Below are positions 8,263 to 15,599 of a stretch of 56,518 bases of DNA, piece after piece. The stretch comes from Acidobacteriaceae bacterium (GTDB lineage: Bacteria; Acidobacteriota; Terriglobia; Terriglobales; Acidobacteriaceae), in assembly GCA_003139095.1 (NCBI GenBank), contig PLHW01000057.1, positions 1-56,518 of the forward strand. The letters run 5' to 3'. A program made the translations under genes and the position numbers. How positions within the stretch are numbered: the first letter of the stretch is position 1; each line of letters starts with the position of its first letter. The notes under the pieces were generated by a model. The model was not told where the DNA came from. It worked only from the letters and a program-made list of their open reading frames with translations, and did no database searches.

Positions 8263-8700
8263 ATGGCAGCGAAGCTGGGGAATCCAGTGGTTTCGTCGGC
8301 AATGCAGGAGGAGTTGGTGCGTCTGGGGAGCGCGATCTCGGAAAAAAAGGGGACGGTGCTGTTTCGCCGAGGGGATGCGGTGCACGGGCTGTACCTGGTG
8401 CGCAGCGGGCGAGTGAGCCTGAGTTTGAGCGAGGAGGCGCCGGCGCTGCCGACGCGGATTGCGGGAGCGGGCTCGGTGGTGGGATTGCCGGGGACGGTAG
8501 CGGGCACGGCGTACAGCCTGATGGCGGAGGTGATCGAAGACGCGGAGCTGGTGTTTGTGGCGCGCGCGGAGGTGATCGAGTGCCTGCAAAGAAATCAGGC
8601 GCTGTGTTTTGAGGTGATGGATTTGTTGAGCGCGGAGATCTCGGGGGCGCGGGCGGCGCTAAAGCAGGGGACGGGTGGAGGGCGGCTGCAAAGGACGTGA
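8263..8700 (+). CDS. Crp/Fnr-like cyclic nucleotide-binding-domain protein without HTH
   Basis: 145 aa. The fold signature of a cNMP-binding beta-roll is seen in GTVLFRRGDAVHGLYLVRSGRVSLSL and AGAGSVVGLPGTVAGTAYS, followed by the long C-helix (AEVIECLQRNQALCFEVMDLLS). Crp/Fnr regulators normally have about 80 more residues with a winged helix; here the protein ends after the helix. It may be a stand-alone sensor or act with a partner. The phosphate-binding Arg of true cAMP binders is not obvious, so the ligand is unknown. A 14-bp palindrome CGCCCCATGGGGCG follows the stop (about 8725-8738). Confidence 0.75.
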   Translation: MAAKLGNPVVSSAMQEELVRLGSAISEKKGTVLFRRGDAVHGLYLVRSGRVSLSLSEEAPALPTRIAGAGSVVGLPGTVAGTAYSLMAEVIEDAELVFVARAEVIECLQRNQALCFEVMDLLSAEISGARAALKQGTGGGRLQRT

Positions 8701-8848
8701 TCGACTGCGAGGAATGCGAGTAAACGCCCCATGGGGCGGGGACTTCGGTGCTGTGGGGTGTTATTTTCGAGACGAATTTGTTTGCCCAGTCGGCCTGCCT
8801 GTGTAATCCTGTGAGCGCAAAAAAGACCTGCGGTCAGGGAGACATTCG

Positions 8849-9370
8849 ATGCGCACAGTGTTTATTTTGGGATTGATTGTATGTACATCGCTCGCGGTGG
8901 TAGCGGCGGATATGCCAAACATGAAGGAGGGGCTGTGGCAGATGACGGTGTCGACGGGCGGAATGGGAATGCCGTCGGACGCGATGGCCAACATGCCGGC
9001 CGATCAGCGGGCCATGGTCGAGCAGATGATGAAGCAGAAGGGCATCAGCATGAACGGTAATACCGTCTCGGTGAAGAGCTGCGTGACGAAAGATAAGATC
9101 AGCAAGGGAGCGGCGTTCGCCGACAGCCGGAAGAGCGACAGCAATTGCACGCACAGCATGGTGAAGTCGTCCGCCAGCCACATGGAGATGACGTTTCATT
9201 GCGACAGTAAGGATGGAACGACTGACGGCAAGACGAGTGTGGATGTGCTCGGGATGGATAATGTGAAGGGGACGACGCACATGACCATCGTGAGCGGCGG
9301 AAATACGAAGACGATGGATTCGACGTTCACGTCGAAATATCTGGGCGCGGACTGCGGAGACATTAAGTAG
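8849..9370 (+). CDS. Secreted DUF3617 protein
   Basis: 173 aa with an N-terminal signal peptide (ILGLIVCTSLAVVAAD). It has the DUF3617 pattern: KEGLWQMTV near the mature start, a conserved cysteine in KSCVT, a later cysteine in DSNCTH, and a beta-rich C-terminus ending with a cysteine (LGADCGDIK). The stretch between is rich in Met and Lys. DUF3617 proteins are common in proteobacteria and acidobacteria and have no settled function. An intrinsic terminator follows at 9401-9428. Confidence 0.8.
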   Translation: MRTVFILGLIVCTSLAVVAADMPNMKEGLWQMTVSTGGMGMPSDAMANMPADQRAMVEQMMKQKGISMNGNTVSVKSCVTKDKISKGAAFADSRKSDSNCTHSMVKSSASHMEMTFHCDSKDGTTDGKTSVDVLGMDNVKGTTHMTIVSGGNTKTMDSTFTSKYLGADCGDIK

Positions 9371-9400
9371 AGCGGTTACGCTTTTGCTTGCGCGGAAGAG

Positions 9401-9428
9401 AGAGACGGGGTTGACCCCGTCTCTTTTT
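9401..9428. terminator. Intrinsic terminator between DUF3617 and fasciclin genes
   Basis: A 10-bp perfect stem (AGAGACGGGG / CCCCGTCTCT) with loop TTGA is followed by a T-run. It fits termination of the upstream plus-strand gene and lies between two convergent genes. Confidence 0.85.
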
Positions 9429-9481
9429 CTTTGCGCGATTCACGCGGCTTTTCAGCAAGCTTGATTGCGCTTCTTCGCGGA

Positions 9482-10033
9482 TTAATTTGGCATGACTACG
9501 GAGTCGATGACGTGGATCACGCCGTTGGACTGAAATACGTTGGCGATGGTGACAGTCGCGGTGCCGCCCTTTTCGTCTTTGAGGACGATGGTTTTGCCGT
9601 TCTGCATGGCCCAGAGCTTGCCGCCTTCGACGGTGGTCAATTCGGCTTTGCCATTGCCCTCTTTGATCATCTTCATGAGATCGCGGGCGCTGATGCGGCC
9701 GGCGACCACGTGATAGGTGAGGACTTTAGTGAGAGTCGCCTTGTTCTCGGGCTTGAGCAGCGTGTCAACGGTGCCGGCGGGAAGCTTGGCGAACGCTTCG
9801 TTGGTGGGCGCGAAGACGGTGAAGGGGCCCGCGCCTTCCAGCGTATCGACCAGACCGGCGGCCTTGACGGCGGCAACCAGGGTGGTGTGATCGGCGGAAT
9901 TCACGGCGTTTTCGATGATGTTCCTGGTGGGATACATCTCCTTACCGCCCACGACCGGGTTGTTCATGCCTGCGAGCGCGGAGGCGGCGGCGACGGCCAT
10001 CAGCGCAACTACGACGAAAATCTTGCGGTTCAT
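9482..10033 (-). CDS. Secreted fasciclin (FAS1) domain protein
   Basis: 183 aa. There is a signal peptide (VVVALMAVAAASALAG) and one FAS1 domain of about 130 residues. The domain shows the H1 box (GPFTVFAPTNEAFAKL), a YHVVAGRI segment and the H2 box (NGVIHVIDSVVMP). Single-domain bacterial fasciclins are secreted adhesion-type proteins. It is convergent with the DUF3617 gene and shares the hairpin terminator. Strong family assignment, unknown specific role. Confidence 0.93.
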   Translation of the reverse strand: MNRKIFVVVALMAVAAASALAGMNNPVVGGKEMYPTRNIIENAVNSADHTTLVAAVKAAGLVDTLEGAGPFTVFAPTNEAFAKLPAGTVDTLLKPENKATLTKVLTYHVVAGRISARDLMKMIKEGNGKAELTTVEGGKLWAMQNGKTIVLKDEKGGTATVTIANVFQSNGVIHVIDSVVMPN

Positions 10034-10123
10034 ATCTCGAAATCCTTTCAGGATTGAATTTTGTGTTCCGCCTGTAGTACGGAGCGAAATGGAATTTGGA
10101 TTTCGAGAGCGATACGCGACGGG

Positions 10124-10795
10124 TTATTTTGCGGGAGTCAAGTCGGAGGTGGCCAGCACGTAGATTGTGGACTTGTTCAGCTTGATGCTGGAACGCTGGG
10201 AAGTGAGAGTGATCACGCCATCGGCGTTGTGCGTCGACTCTACATCTTTCATCAACGAGCGCTTGTCGGAAACTTGAGCGGTCGGTGGCGGGAGCGCGTC
10301 GGGGGGAATCCTGGAGCCGGGAAAGCTCTCGGTATTGTGCGTTCGCATGATGCTCTCGGGGCCGGTCATATCCATGTCCTGCGGCAGGCGCAGCGGGTAA
10401 TACCAGGCGGTGAGGAAGAGCTTGACGGGCTTGGATCCATTCCTCCATTGCACGGAATCGATGCGAACGGCGAGGCGGGACGGGGCGGTCGTGGACTTGG
10501 GCGTTGACTCGATGACCTCTCCCGCAAAAATGGCGCCGGCGGGCACGACGGCTTTGTCGACCAGCGTGGCGATGGTGAGTTTGGCTTCGACTTTGGTTGC
10601 GACGGGAGTTTTGCCGGCGACGATGTTCTGGCGCCAGGTCACGGGGAACTCGAGGGGTGCGGAGCTAGAGGCGGCGGGCTTGGGTTCAGTGCCTGGAGAT
10701 TGAAGGCCGGGAGATTGGGCAGTAAGGGGCCGAACATTCGCGGTTACCAGGGCCAGGGCGATCGCGAGAGTGAATGTGGTGAAACGACTTTGCAT
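10124..10795 (-). CDS. Secreted protein of unknown function
   Basis: 223 aa with a signal peptide (TLAIALALVTANVRPLTAQ). The mature part has a Pro/Ser linker, then a predicted beta-rich domain (VATKVEAKLTIATLVD..VVPAGAIFAGEV) that resembles barrel repeats of surface-associated proteins. The middle contains a Pro-rich stretch. No catalytic motif was recognised. The next gene upstream (DHp fragment) is on the same strand but 175 bases away, so co-transcription is uncertain. Confidence 0.65.
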   Translation of the reverse strand: MQSRFTTFTLAIALALVTANVRPLTAQSPGLQSPGTEPKPAASSSAPLEFPVTWRQNIVAGKTPVATKVEAKLTIATLVDKAVVPAGAIFAGEVIESTPKSTTAPSRLAVRIDSVQWRNGSKPVKLFLTAWYYPLRLPQDMDMTGPESIMRTHNTESFPGSRIPPDALPPPTAQVSDKRSLMKDVESTHNADGVITLTSQRSSIKLNKSTIYVLATSDLTPAK

Positions 10796-10970
10796 AGAAA
10801 GCGATCTCCGGCAATTTGGCTCGACCAGTGGCAGGCAGCGACTGTCATTAGTATCTCAATCCGTGCCGGCAAAAAACAAACGAGGAGTATCGGCGGACAA
10901 GCAAAAGCAAGATTACCCGCGGAGTTGATCCGCCGCGTGCACGCGGACAGGAGTGTCCGCGCCACACAAT

Positions 10971-11723
10971 CTACTTGACGCCGGCGGCGCGGCCAGGGTG
11001 AATTTTGAAGGGTGGACGGGCGGAGACGGAGAGTTCTTTTTCGATCGAGGAAAAACGGCGGAATATTTCGTGGAGGCGCAGGGCCATGTTCAAAATGGTT
11101 TTCGATTGCGCGAGCGCTGCGGCAGAAATTCCGGGCTCGAGGGTAAGCAGTTCGGCATTGCCGAGGACCGAGGTGAGCGCGTTGTTGATGTTGTGGCGCA
11201 TTTCGGCGATGTAGCCGCCGAGCGTGGCTTCGGCTTCGGCGGCGGCACGAATAGTCTCGGCTTCGGAAGCGCGCTCTTCGGCATGGCAGCGGAGAAGAAT
11301 CTCGCGCCCGAGCAGGCCGGCAATTACGGGCCAGAGCGGATAGCCCGCGTGCATGGCATCGCTGGTGAGTTCGATGATGGAGCAGGCGCGGTTGGAATTC
11401 TCGCGGCCGGAATTATCGCGGCTCGAGTTAACGGCGCTCGAAGGGAGCTGGGCCAGCAAAAACGGCGACTGCGGGCCGGGACGAATCAGGATGGCCGGCC
11501 GGGCCGCGGCGGCGAGCGCATGCTTCAAATCGGCGGCGGACGCGGGCGATGCAGCGTCGGCGATGGCGAGATCATAGTCACTGCCCGCCGGATCGCGAAA
11601 CAGGTTTTGCTCGAGCACGGTAAATTCCGGAGGGCTGGGATCGGCGGGCCAATAGGCGGCGAGTTCCCGCGCGAAGGCGGGATTGGCGGAGAGGATCAGA
11701 ACGATTGGACGACTCAAGCGCAT
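10971..11723 (-). CDS. Histidine-kinase-like protein with DHp helix pair but no ATPase domain
   Basis: About 250 aa from the ATG at 11723 (MRLSRPIVLILSANPAF); the frame is open to 11792 but this start begins a clear beta strand. The N-terminal ~100 residues look like a receiver-like or Rossmann domain without the usual Asp pocket. The C-terminal ~70 residues form a two-helix DHp region with the phospho-His motif in EMRHNINNALTSVLGNAELL. No HATPase N, G1 or G2 box follows, so it cannot autophosphorylate. It may be a phosphotransfer protein or an orphan dimerisation module. The middle has Asn/Arg-rich repeats. Confidence 0.6.
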   Translation of the reverse strand: MRLSRPIVLILSANPAFARELAAYWPADPSPPEFTVLEQNLFRDPAGSDYDLAIADAASPASAADLKHALAAAARPAILIRPGPQSPFLLAQLPSSAVNSSRDNSGRENSNRACSIIELTSDAMHAGYPLWPVIAGLLGREILLRCHAEERASEAETIRAAAEAEATLGGYIAEMRHNINNALTSVLGNAELLTLEPGISAAALAQSKTILNMALRLHEIFRRFSSIEKELSVSARPPFKIHPGRAAGVK

Positions 11724-12021
11724 AGTTGGCTCGGAACCGTGTTTTCTCCGCGCGGCCCAAAAGGGCCGAAGATCGTTGGCGACTGGCGGCATCGCTTAAA
11801 GCGATGCCCGGATACGAATCACGATCCACCTATACAAAGCGCGGCGACTTTATCTCGCCGGAGCTGCGCGCATCTCCTAAAGTACGTGCGTCAGAACGCA
11901 GCCGTCCTCCGGGACTTGGCTCGCCCACTGCACTCTTCGCAGCGCTCAGGCGCCGGGCGATTGTCAATCGCCCATTCCGGGCAGGAACGGGCTGTGGCGC
12001 GGGCGACTCGCCAGCCTCGCA
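11724..12021. other. Non-coding gap
   Basis: About 300 bases between two minus-strand genes. A short inverted repeat (GGCATCGCTTAAAGCGATGCC, arms GCATCGCTT and AAGCGATGC, about 11789-11808) is present near the 5' end of the kinase-fragment gene. No gene or recognisable promoter was identified with confidence. Confidence 0.4.
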
Positions 12022-12951
12022 CTATTTCTCCGGAGCAGACCTCGAACGGGAGGCGGCGGCGGCGGCGTGGGCGAGGGGCGCTGTACCGAGGGCGTCCTCG
12101 ACGACGGAGCGGAGATCGACCAGCATGCGCAGGGGATGTCCCGAGGAATACTCGGCATGGAACATGACCTTCCAGGATTGGCAGATCATGCGCAGGCGCG
12201 CGGTCGGCTCCTCGGCGGAGAACTGGGCGCGGCGGCAATCGATGCTATGTGTGCCACGGACTTCGAGGGCGTGCAAGCCATCCATGATGGCGTTGAGATC
12301 GCCGTGCATGAGCCGGAAGAAGATGCGGCGAATCATGAAACTGAAGCGGGCAAAGGCGACCATGGCGGCGGGATCGTAGAAGCCGTCCCCGGCCTGGGTT
12401 TTGAGCTTGCGCCCCTGCTCCAGCACACCGCTATGAAGAAGCTCGCTGAGGCGGGCGCACTGGTGCGCGGACTGGACGAGACTTTCCAGGGGAGCGAGCC
12501 AGCCGGGAAGTGCGGGCGTCTGCGGACCGAGCACGGGCGCGAGAACGCCGGCCACGCAGTTAAGATCGATGGCGGCGTCGTCAAGCGGAGAGGGCGTGCA
12601 CAGAGAGAAATACTGCACCAGCAGAAAGTCGATCTTGTCGCGGTCGGAGGGAGACTTGACGGGCTTATGGAGATGATGCCAAAGCAGACTGCGCAGCACC
12701 GGCTCGCTGGCCAGCGGGGTGGTCTGCAAAAACTGGCGCAACTGGTGGACCTGAATGTCGCCATCGACATCGGCGAACCAGGCCTGAATCTGGGCGGCTT
12801 CGTTCTGGTCGACGATGTCGGAGGAGTCGGCGGGCAGAGGGCAGTCGGGCACTTCGATGACAAACTCGCAGACCAGTGCCTGATAAATAGGACGCAGAAT
12901 TTCAAAGGCGTCGCGCAGGTCTTCGGAAGAGGGCGGCAAATTCTGAGTCAT
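12022..12951 (-). CDS. Conserved hypothetical protein, mostly helical
   Basis: 309 aa from the ATG at 12951, which overlaps the TGA of the upstream PilZ-like gene (ATGA), so the two are coupled. A longer frame to 13602 is open but overlaps that gene and is not used. The sequence is soluble and helix-rich (QIQAWFADVDGDIQVHQLRQ, FARFSFMIRRIFFRLMHGDL) and ends in an Ala/Ser/Arg tail. I do not recognise a family. Coupling to a PilZ-like protein hints at a c-di-GMP or cell-surface role, which is inference only. Confidence 0.65.
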   Translation of the reverse strand: MTQNLPPSSEDLRDAFEILRPIYQALVCEFVIEVPDCPLPADSSDIVDQNEAAQIQAWFADVDGDIQVHQLRQFLQTTPLASEPVLRSLLWHHLHKPVKSPSDRDKIDFLLVQYFSLCTPSPLDDAAIDLNCVAGVLAPVLGPQTPALPGWLAPLESLVQSAHQCARLSELLHSGVLEQGRKLKTQAGDGFYDPAAMVAFARFSFMIRRIFFRLMHGDLNAIMDGLHALEVRGTHSIDCRRAQFSAEEPTARLRMICQSWKVMFHAEYSSGHPLRMLVDLRSVVEDALGTAPLAHAAAAASRSRSAPEK

Positions 12952-13430
12952 GATTTCACAATCCAATTGGGAACCGGTTTGAGGAAGCGGGCCGCGACCA
13001 CGGTCCGCTCCGGGTGATATTGAACCGCGACGATGGAAGCCTCGGCGCGGAGGCAGCCGTCGCGGCTTTCGACGAGGACGTGATCGGCGAATTCGAGGGG
13101 TTGCGCGACGACAAACAAAATTTCGTGCGGCGTGCCGAACTCGATGACGGTCTCCTGCAGCGGGTTCCAGGCACTTTGCGAGGACGCGGCGACGTTGTGG
13201 GCAGAGGCGCCATCGCCATTGTTGCCCGCGGCTTTTGAATTTCCATTGCCGTGGGCGCGGCCGTTGCCGTTGCCGTTGGGGTAGTCGTAAGCGCGGCTTA
13301 GGCGAATGGGGATGCGGACCGGAGTCGCGTCGGGAAAAAACCGGGCGAGCCGGCTGACAAAGTCGAAATCCAAAGCACGAGCCGTGGCGGCGGCGGTAGC
13401 GGTGGCACTGGCCTGGTTGGGCACAGTCAA
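12948..13430 (-). CDS. PilZ-like domain protein with Gly/Asn-rich insert
   Basis: 160 aa. The C-terminal half resembles a PilZ-type beta barrel (EFADHVLVESRDGCLRAEASIVAVQYHPERTVVAARFL..P), but the canonical RxxxR and DxSxxG c-di-GMP motifs are not evident, so the assignment is tentative. Residues around 52-75 are a Gly/Asn repeat (NGNGNGRAHGNGNSK) encoded by a GGCAAC-type microsatellite. The gene starts the coupled pair with the 309-aa hypothetical protein. The gap upstream (13431-13785) should hold its promoter. Confidence 0.5.
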   Translation of the reverse strand: MTVPNQASATATAAATARALDFDFVSRLARFFPDATPVRIPIRLSRAYDYPNGNGNGRAHGNGNSKAAGNNGDGASAHNVAASSQSAWNPLQETVIEFGTPHEILFVVAQPLEFADHVLVESRDGCLRAEASIVAVQYHPERTVVAARFLKPVPNWIVKS

Positions 13431-13785
13431 GACCTCGATTCGAAGTGCGCGAGTGACGAGCCTTCTCTTCCCTTTCGCGCCTTTCGCGCAATCCGAGGTT
13501 ATACAGAATGCGCGCGAAGACTCGTTTATATTTCTCGGTGATGACTATGCACGATGTGCGCCGAACTCTTGAAGGACATGCACCGTAGAACAAGTCGAAC
13601 AAACGATGAGCTTTAAAGACGCGATCTGCTGCGGAAAATCGGGGATTGCGTTGCTGCCCGCTTCACCCTGTCTCAGACTGAAACTGGGGGCGGGAATTGT
13701 CTCAAATTCACAAGGGATTAGGGCACTGCACTTTGGTAATGCTTGCGTGAAATCAGAGATGGAACGCACTGCCGAGAGCAACGTG
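13431..13785. other. Non-coding gap upstream of the PilZ-like gene
   Basis: About 355 bases. It contains a possible minus-strand -10 hexamer (TATAAC, complement at 13498-13503) and a direct repeat of TTTCGCGC near 13474-13488. No convincing -35, sigma-54 or RNA motif was found. The sequence near 13660-13785 lies downstream of the NtrC-type gene. Confidence 0.35.
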
Positions 13786-15198
13786 CTACTGGAGCACGGT
13801 CGAGCCGCTGGCTTCGGCGGGCGCGGCGATATTGTAGCGCTTGAGTTTTCGGTAGAGGGTGGCGCGGCTGATGCCGAGCATTTTTCCGGCGCGGGCTTTG
13901 TCACCATTGACTTCGGAGAAGACGCGGGCGATGGTGGCACGCTCGAGGTCTTCGAGATCGGTGGTGGAGGGGAAAGCTAGATCGTGCAGGGCGTGGAGTT
14001 GCGGGACGTTCTGGAAATCGGAGCGGGCAATGGAGAGCGGGAGGTCGTCGAGATCGAGGGTGCGGCGGTCGGTGAGCGCAACGGCGCGTTCGAGGCAGTT
14101 TTCAAGTTCGCGCACATTGCCGGGCCAGTCGTAGGCAAGCAGGGCCTTCATGGCGTTGCCGGAAATTTGCACGGTGCGACCGGGCGCGAGACGCTCGAGA
14201 AACCAGTGGGCGAGCATGGGAATGTCGGAACGGCGCTCGCGCAGTGGAGGCAAGGAAATGGTGACGACGTTGAGGCGGAAGAACAAGTCCTTGCGGAAGG
14301 TTCCCTTTTTGTAATCGGATTCAAGGTCGCGATTGGTGGCGGCCATGATGCGGACGTCGACCTTGATTTTCTGATTGCTCCCGACCGGGCGCACTTCTTT
14401 TTCCTGAAGGAAGCGGAGAATTTTTGCCTGCATTTCGAGCGGGAGCTCGCCGACCTCGTCGAGGAAGATGGTACCGGTTTCGGCAGACTGCAGCAGGCCC
14501 TGCTTGGAGCGGAGAGCGCCGGTGAAGGCGCCTTTTTCGTAGCCGAATAACTCGCTTTCGATGAGGGTGGGGACGAGGGAGCCACAGTCAACGGCGACGA
14601 AAGGGCGGCTGGCAAGGTTGCCGCGAAAATGCAGGGCGCGGGCGACGAGCTCTTTGCCGGTGCCGCTTTCGCCGAAGATGAGGACGGGAGTGCGGGTGTC
14701 CTTGAGGCGGGAGATCATGCGCAGCACGTTTTGAATGCCGGCCGAGTTGCCGATAATGCCGTGGACGGCGGTCTCGGTCTCGGAGCGCTCGCGCAGAAAA
14801 AGATTTTCTTCCTCGAGGCGGACCTTGTCGGCCATGCGGCGCAGGAAGAGGCGGAGCTCGTCGAGCGGTGTGAAGGGCTTGGAGATGTAATCGTAAGCGC
14901 CAAGTTTCATGGCCTGGACGGCGGTTTCGACCGAGCCATGGCCGGTCATGACGGCGACTTCGATGCGCGGGTAGGCGCGCTTGACATGAGCGAGAAATTC
15001 GAGGCCGGTCATGCGGGGCATGACGAGATCGGTGAGGATCATGTGCACGGGCTGCGCCTCGAGGAGTGTGAGAGCGGTTTCGCCGCTTTCGGCTTCGAGG
15101 CAGGTGAGGCCGAGCGATTCGCCAACCGTGATGCAGAGGCGGCGAATCGTCTGTTCGTCATCGACAATCAGGACGCGCGTGCGGAGATCGTGGGTCAT
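13786..15198 (-). CDS. NtrC-type sigma-54-dependent response regulator
   Basis: 470 aa with the standard three domains. Receiver, residues ~8-120, with phospho-acceptor Asp57 in MILTDLVMP and Lys in SKPF. AAA+ sigma-54 domain, ~145-380, with Walker A GESGTGK (176-182), GAFTGA loop (223-228), Walker B TIFLDE (243-248) and a DWPGNVRELEN sensor region. Fis-type HTH at ~430-460 (ARAGKMLGISRATLYRKLKRYN). It activates sigma-54 promoters when phosphorylated. Start overlaps the stop of the upstream receiver gene (ATGA). Its partner kinase is two genes upstream. Targets are unknown. Confidence 0.95.
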   Translation of the reverse strand: MTHDLRTRVLIVDDEQTIRRLCITVGESLGLTCLEAESGETALTLLEAQPVHMILTDLVMPRMTGLEFLAHVKRAYPRIEVAVMTGHGSVETAVQAMKLGAYDYISKPFTPLDELRLFLRRMADKVRLEEENLFLRERSETETAVHGIIGNSAGIQNVLRMISRLKDTRTPVLIFGESGTGKELVARALHFRGNLASRPFVAVDCGSLVPTLIESELFGYEKGAFTGALRSKQGLLQSAETGTIFLDEVGELPLEMQAKILRFLQEKEVRPVGSNQKIKVDVRIMAATNRDLESDYKKGTFRKDLFFRLNVVTISLPPLRERRSDIPMLAHWFLERLAPGRTVQISGNAMKALLAYDWPGNVRELENCLERAVALTDRRTLDLDDLPLSIARSDFQNVPQLHALHDLAFPSTTDLEDLERATIARVFSEVNGDKARAGKMLGISRATLYRKLKRYNIAAPAEASGSTVLQ

Positions 15199-15599
15199 GA
15201 GGCGGCCTTGCCAATGGTGTGTTCGACGATGGAGATGAAATCGTGGACGCGGAAAGGCTTTTCGACGCAGGGCGCGCCGGTGCGGCGCAAGGTGGCGGCC
15301 GTCTCCTCGTTGGCGATGTCGCCGGTGATGAAAACGACTTTGCCGGCGAGGTCGGGGCGGTTGGCGACGATCCAGGCGTGCACCTGCGCGCCGTCGACGC
15401 CGCCGGGCGTGCGCATATCGGAGACAACGCCGTGGAAGTTGCCGGTCGAGAGGAGAGTGAGCGCGTGAGCGCCGGATTCGGTGGAAACGACCGAGTAGCC
15501 GCTGCGTTCAAGAGCGGAGCGGACAAACTCGAGGACGGCGGGCTCGTCTTCGATGAGCAGCACCGGGGCACAAGGAGAGCTGATCTGGGTGTGGGTCAT
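15195..15599 (-). CDS. Single-domain response regulator (CheY-like receiver)
   Basis: 134 aa. The receiver pocket is visible: acidic pair ED in LLIEDEPAV, phospho-acceptor Asp61 in GVVSDMRTPGG, a Thr in VVFITGD, and Lys in CVEKPF. There is no output domain. Start at 15599 overlaps the histidine kinase stop (ATGA), and its own stop overlaps the NtrC-type start, so all three are one coupled unit. It may act as a phosphate sink or intermediate in the kinase-to-NtrC relay. A longer frame to 15905 lies inside the kinase gene and is rejected. Confidence 0.9.
   Translation of the reverse strand: MTHTQISSPCAPVLLIEDEPAVLEFVRSALERSGYSVVSTESGAHALTLLSTGNFHGVVSDMRTPGGVDGAQVHAWIVANRPDLAGKVVFITGDIANEETAATLRRTGAPCVEKPFRVHDFISIVEHTIGKAAS

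Noticed and set aside
8725-8738. CGCCCCATGGGGCG as a terminator
   Set aside because: A palindrome without a loop or T-tract.
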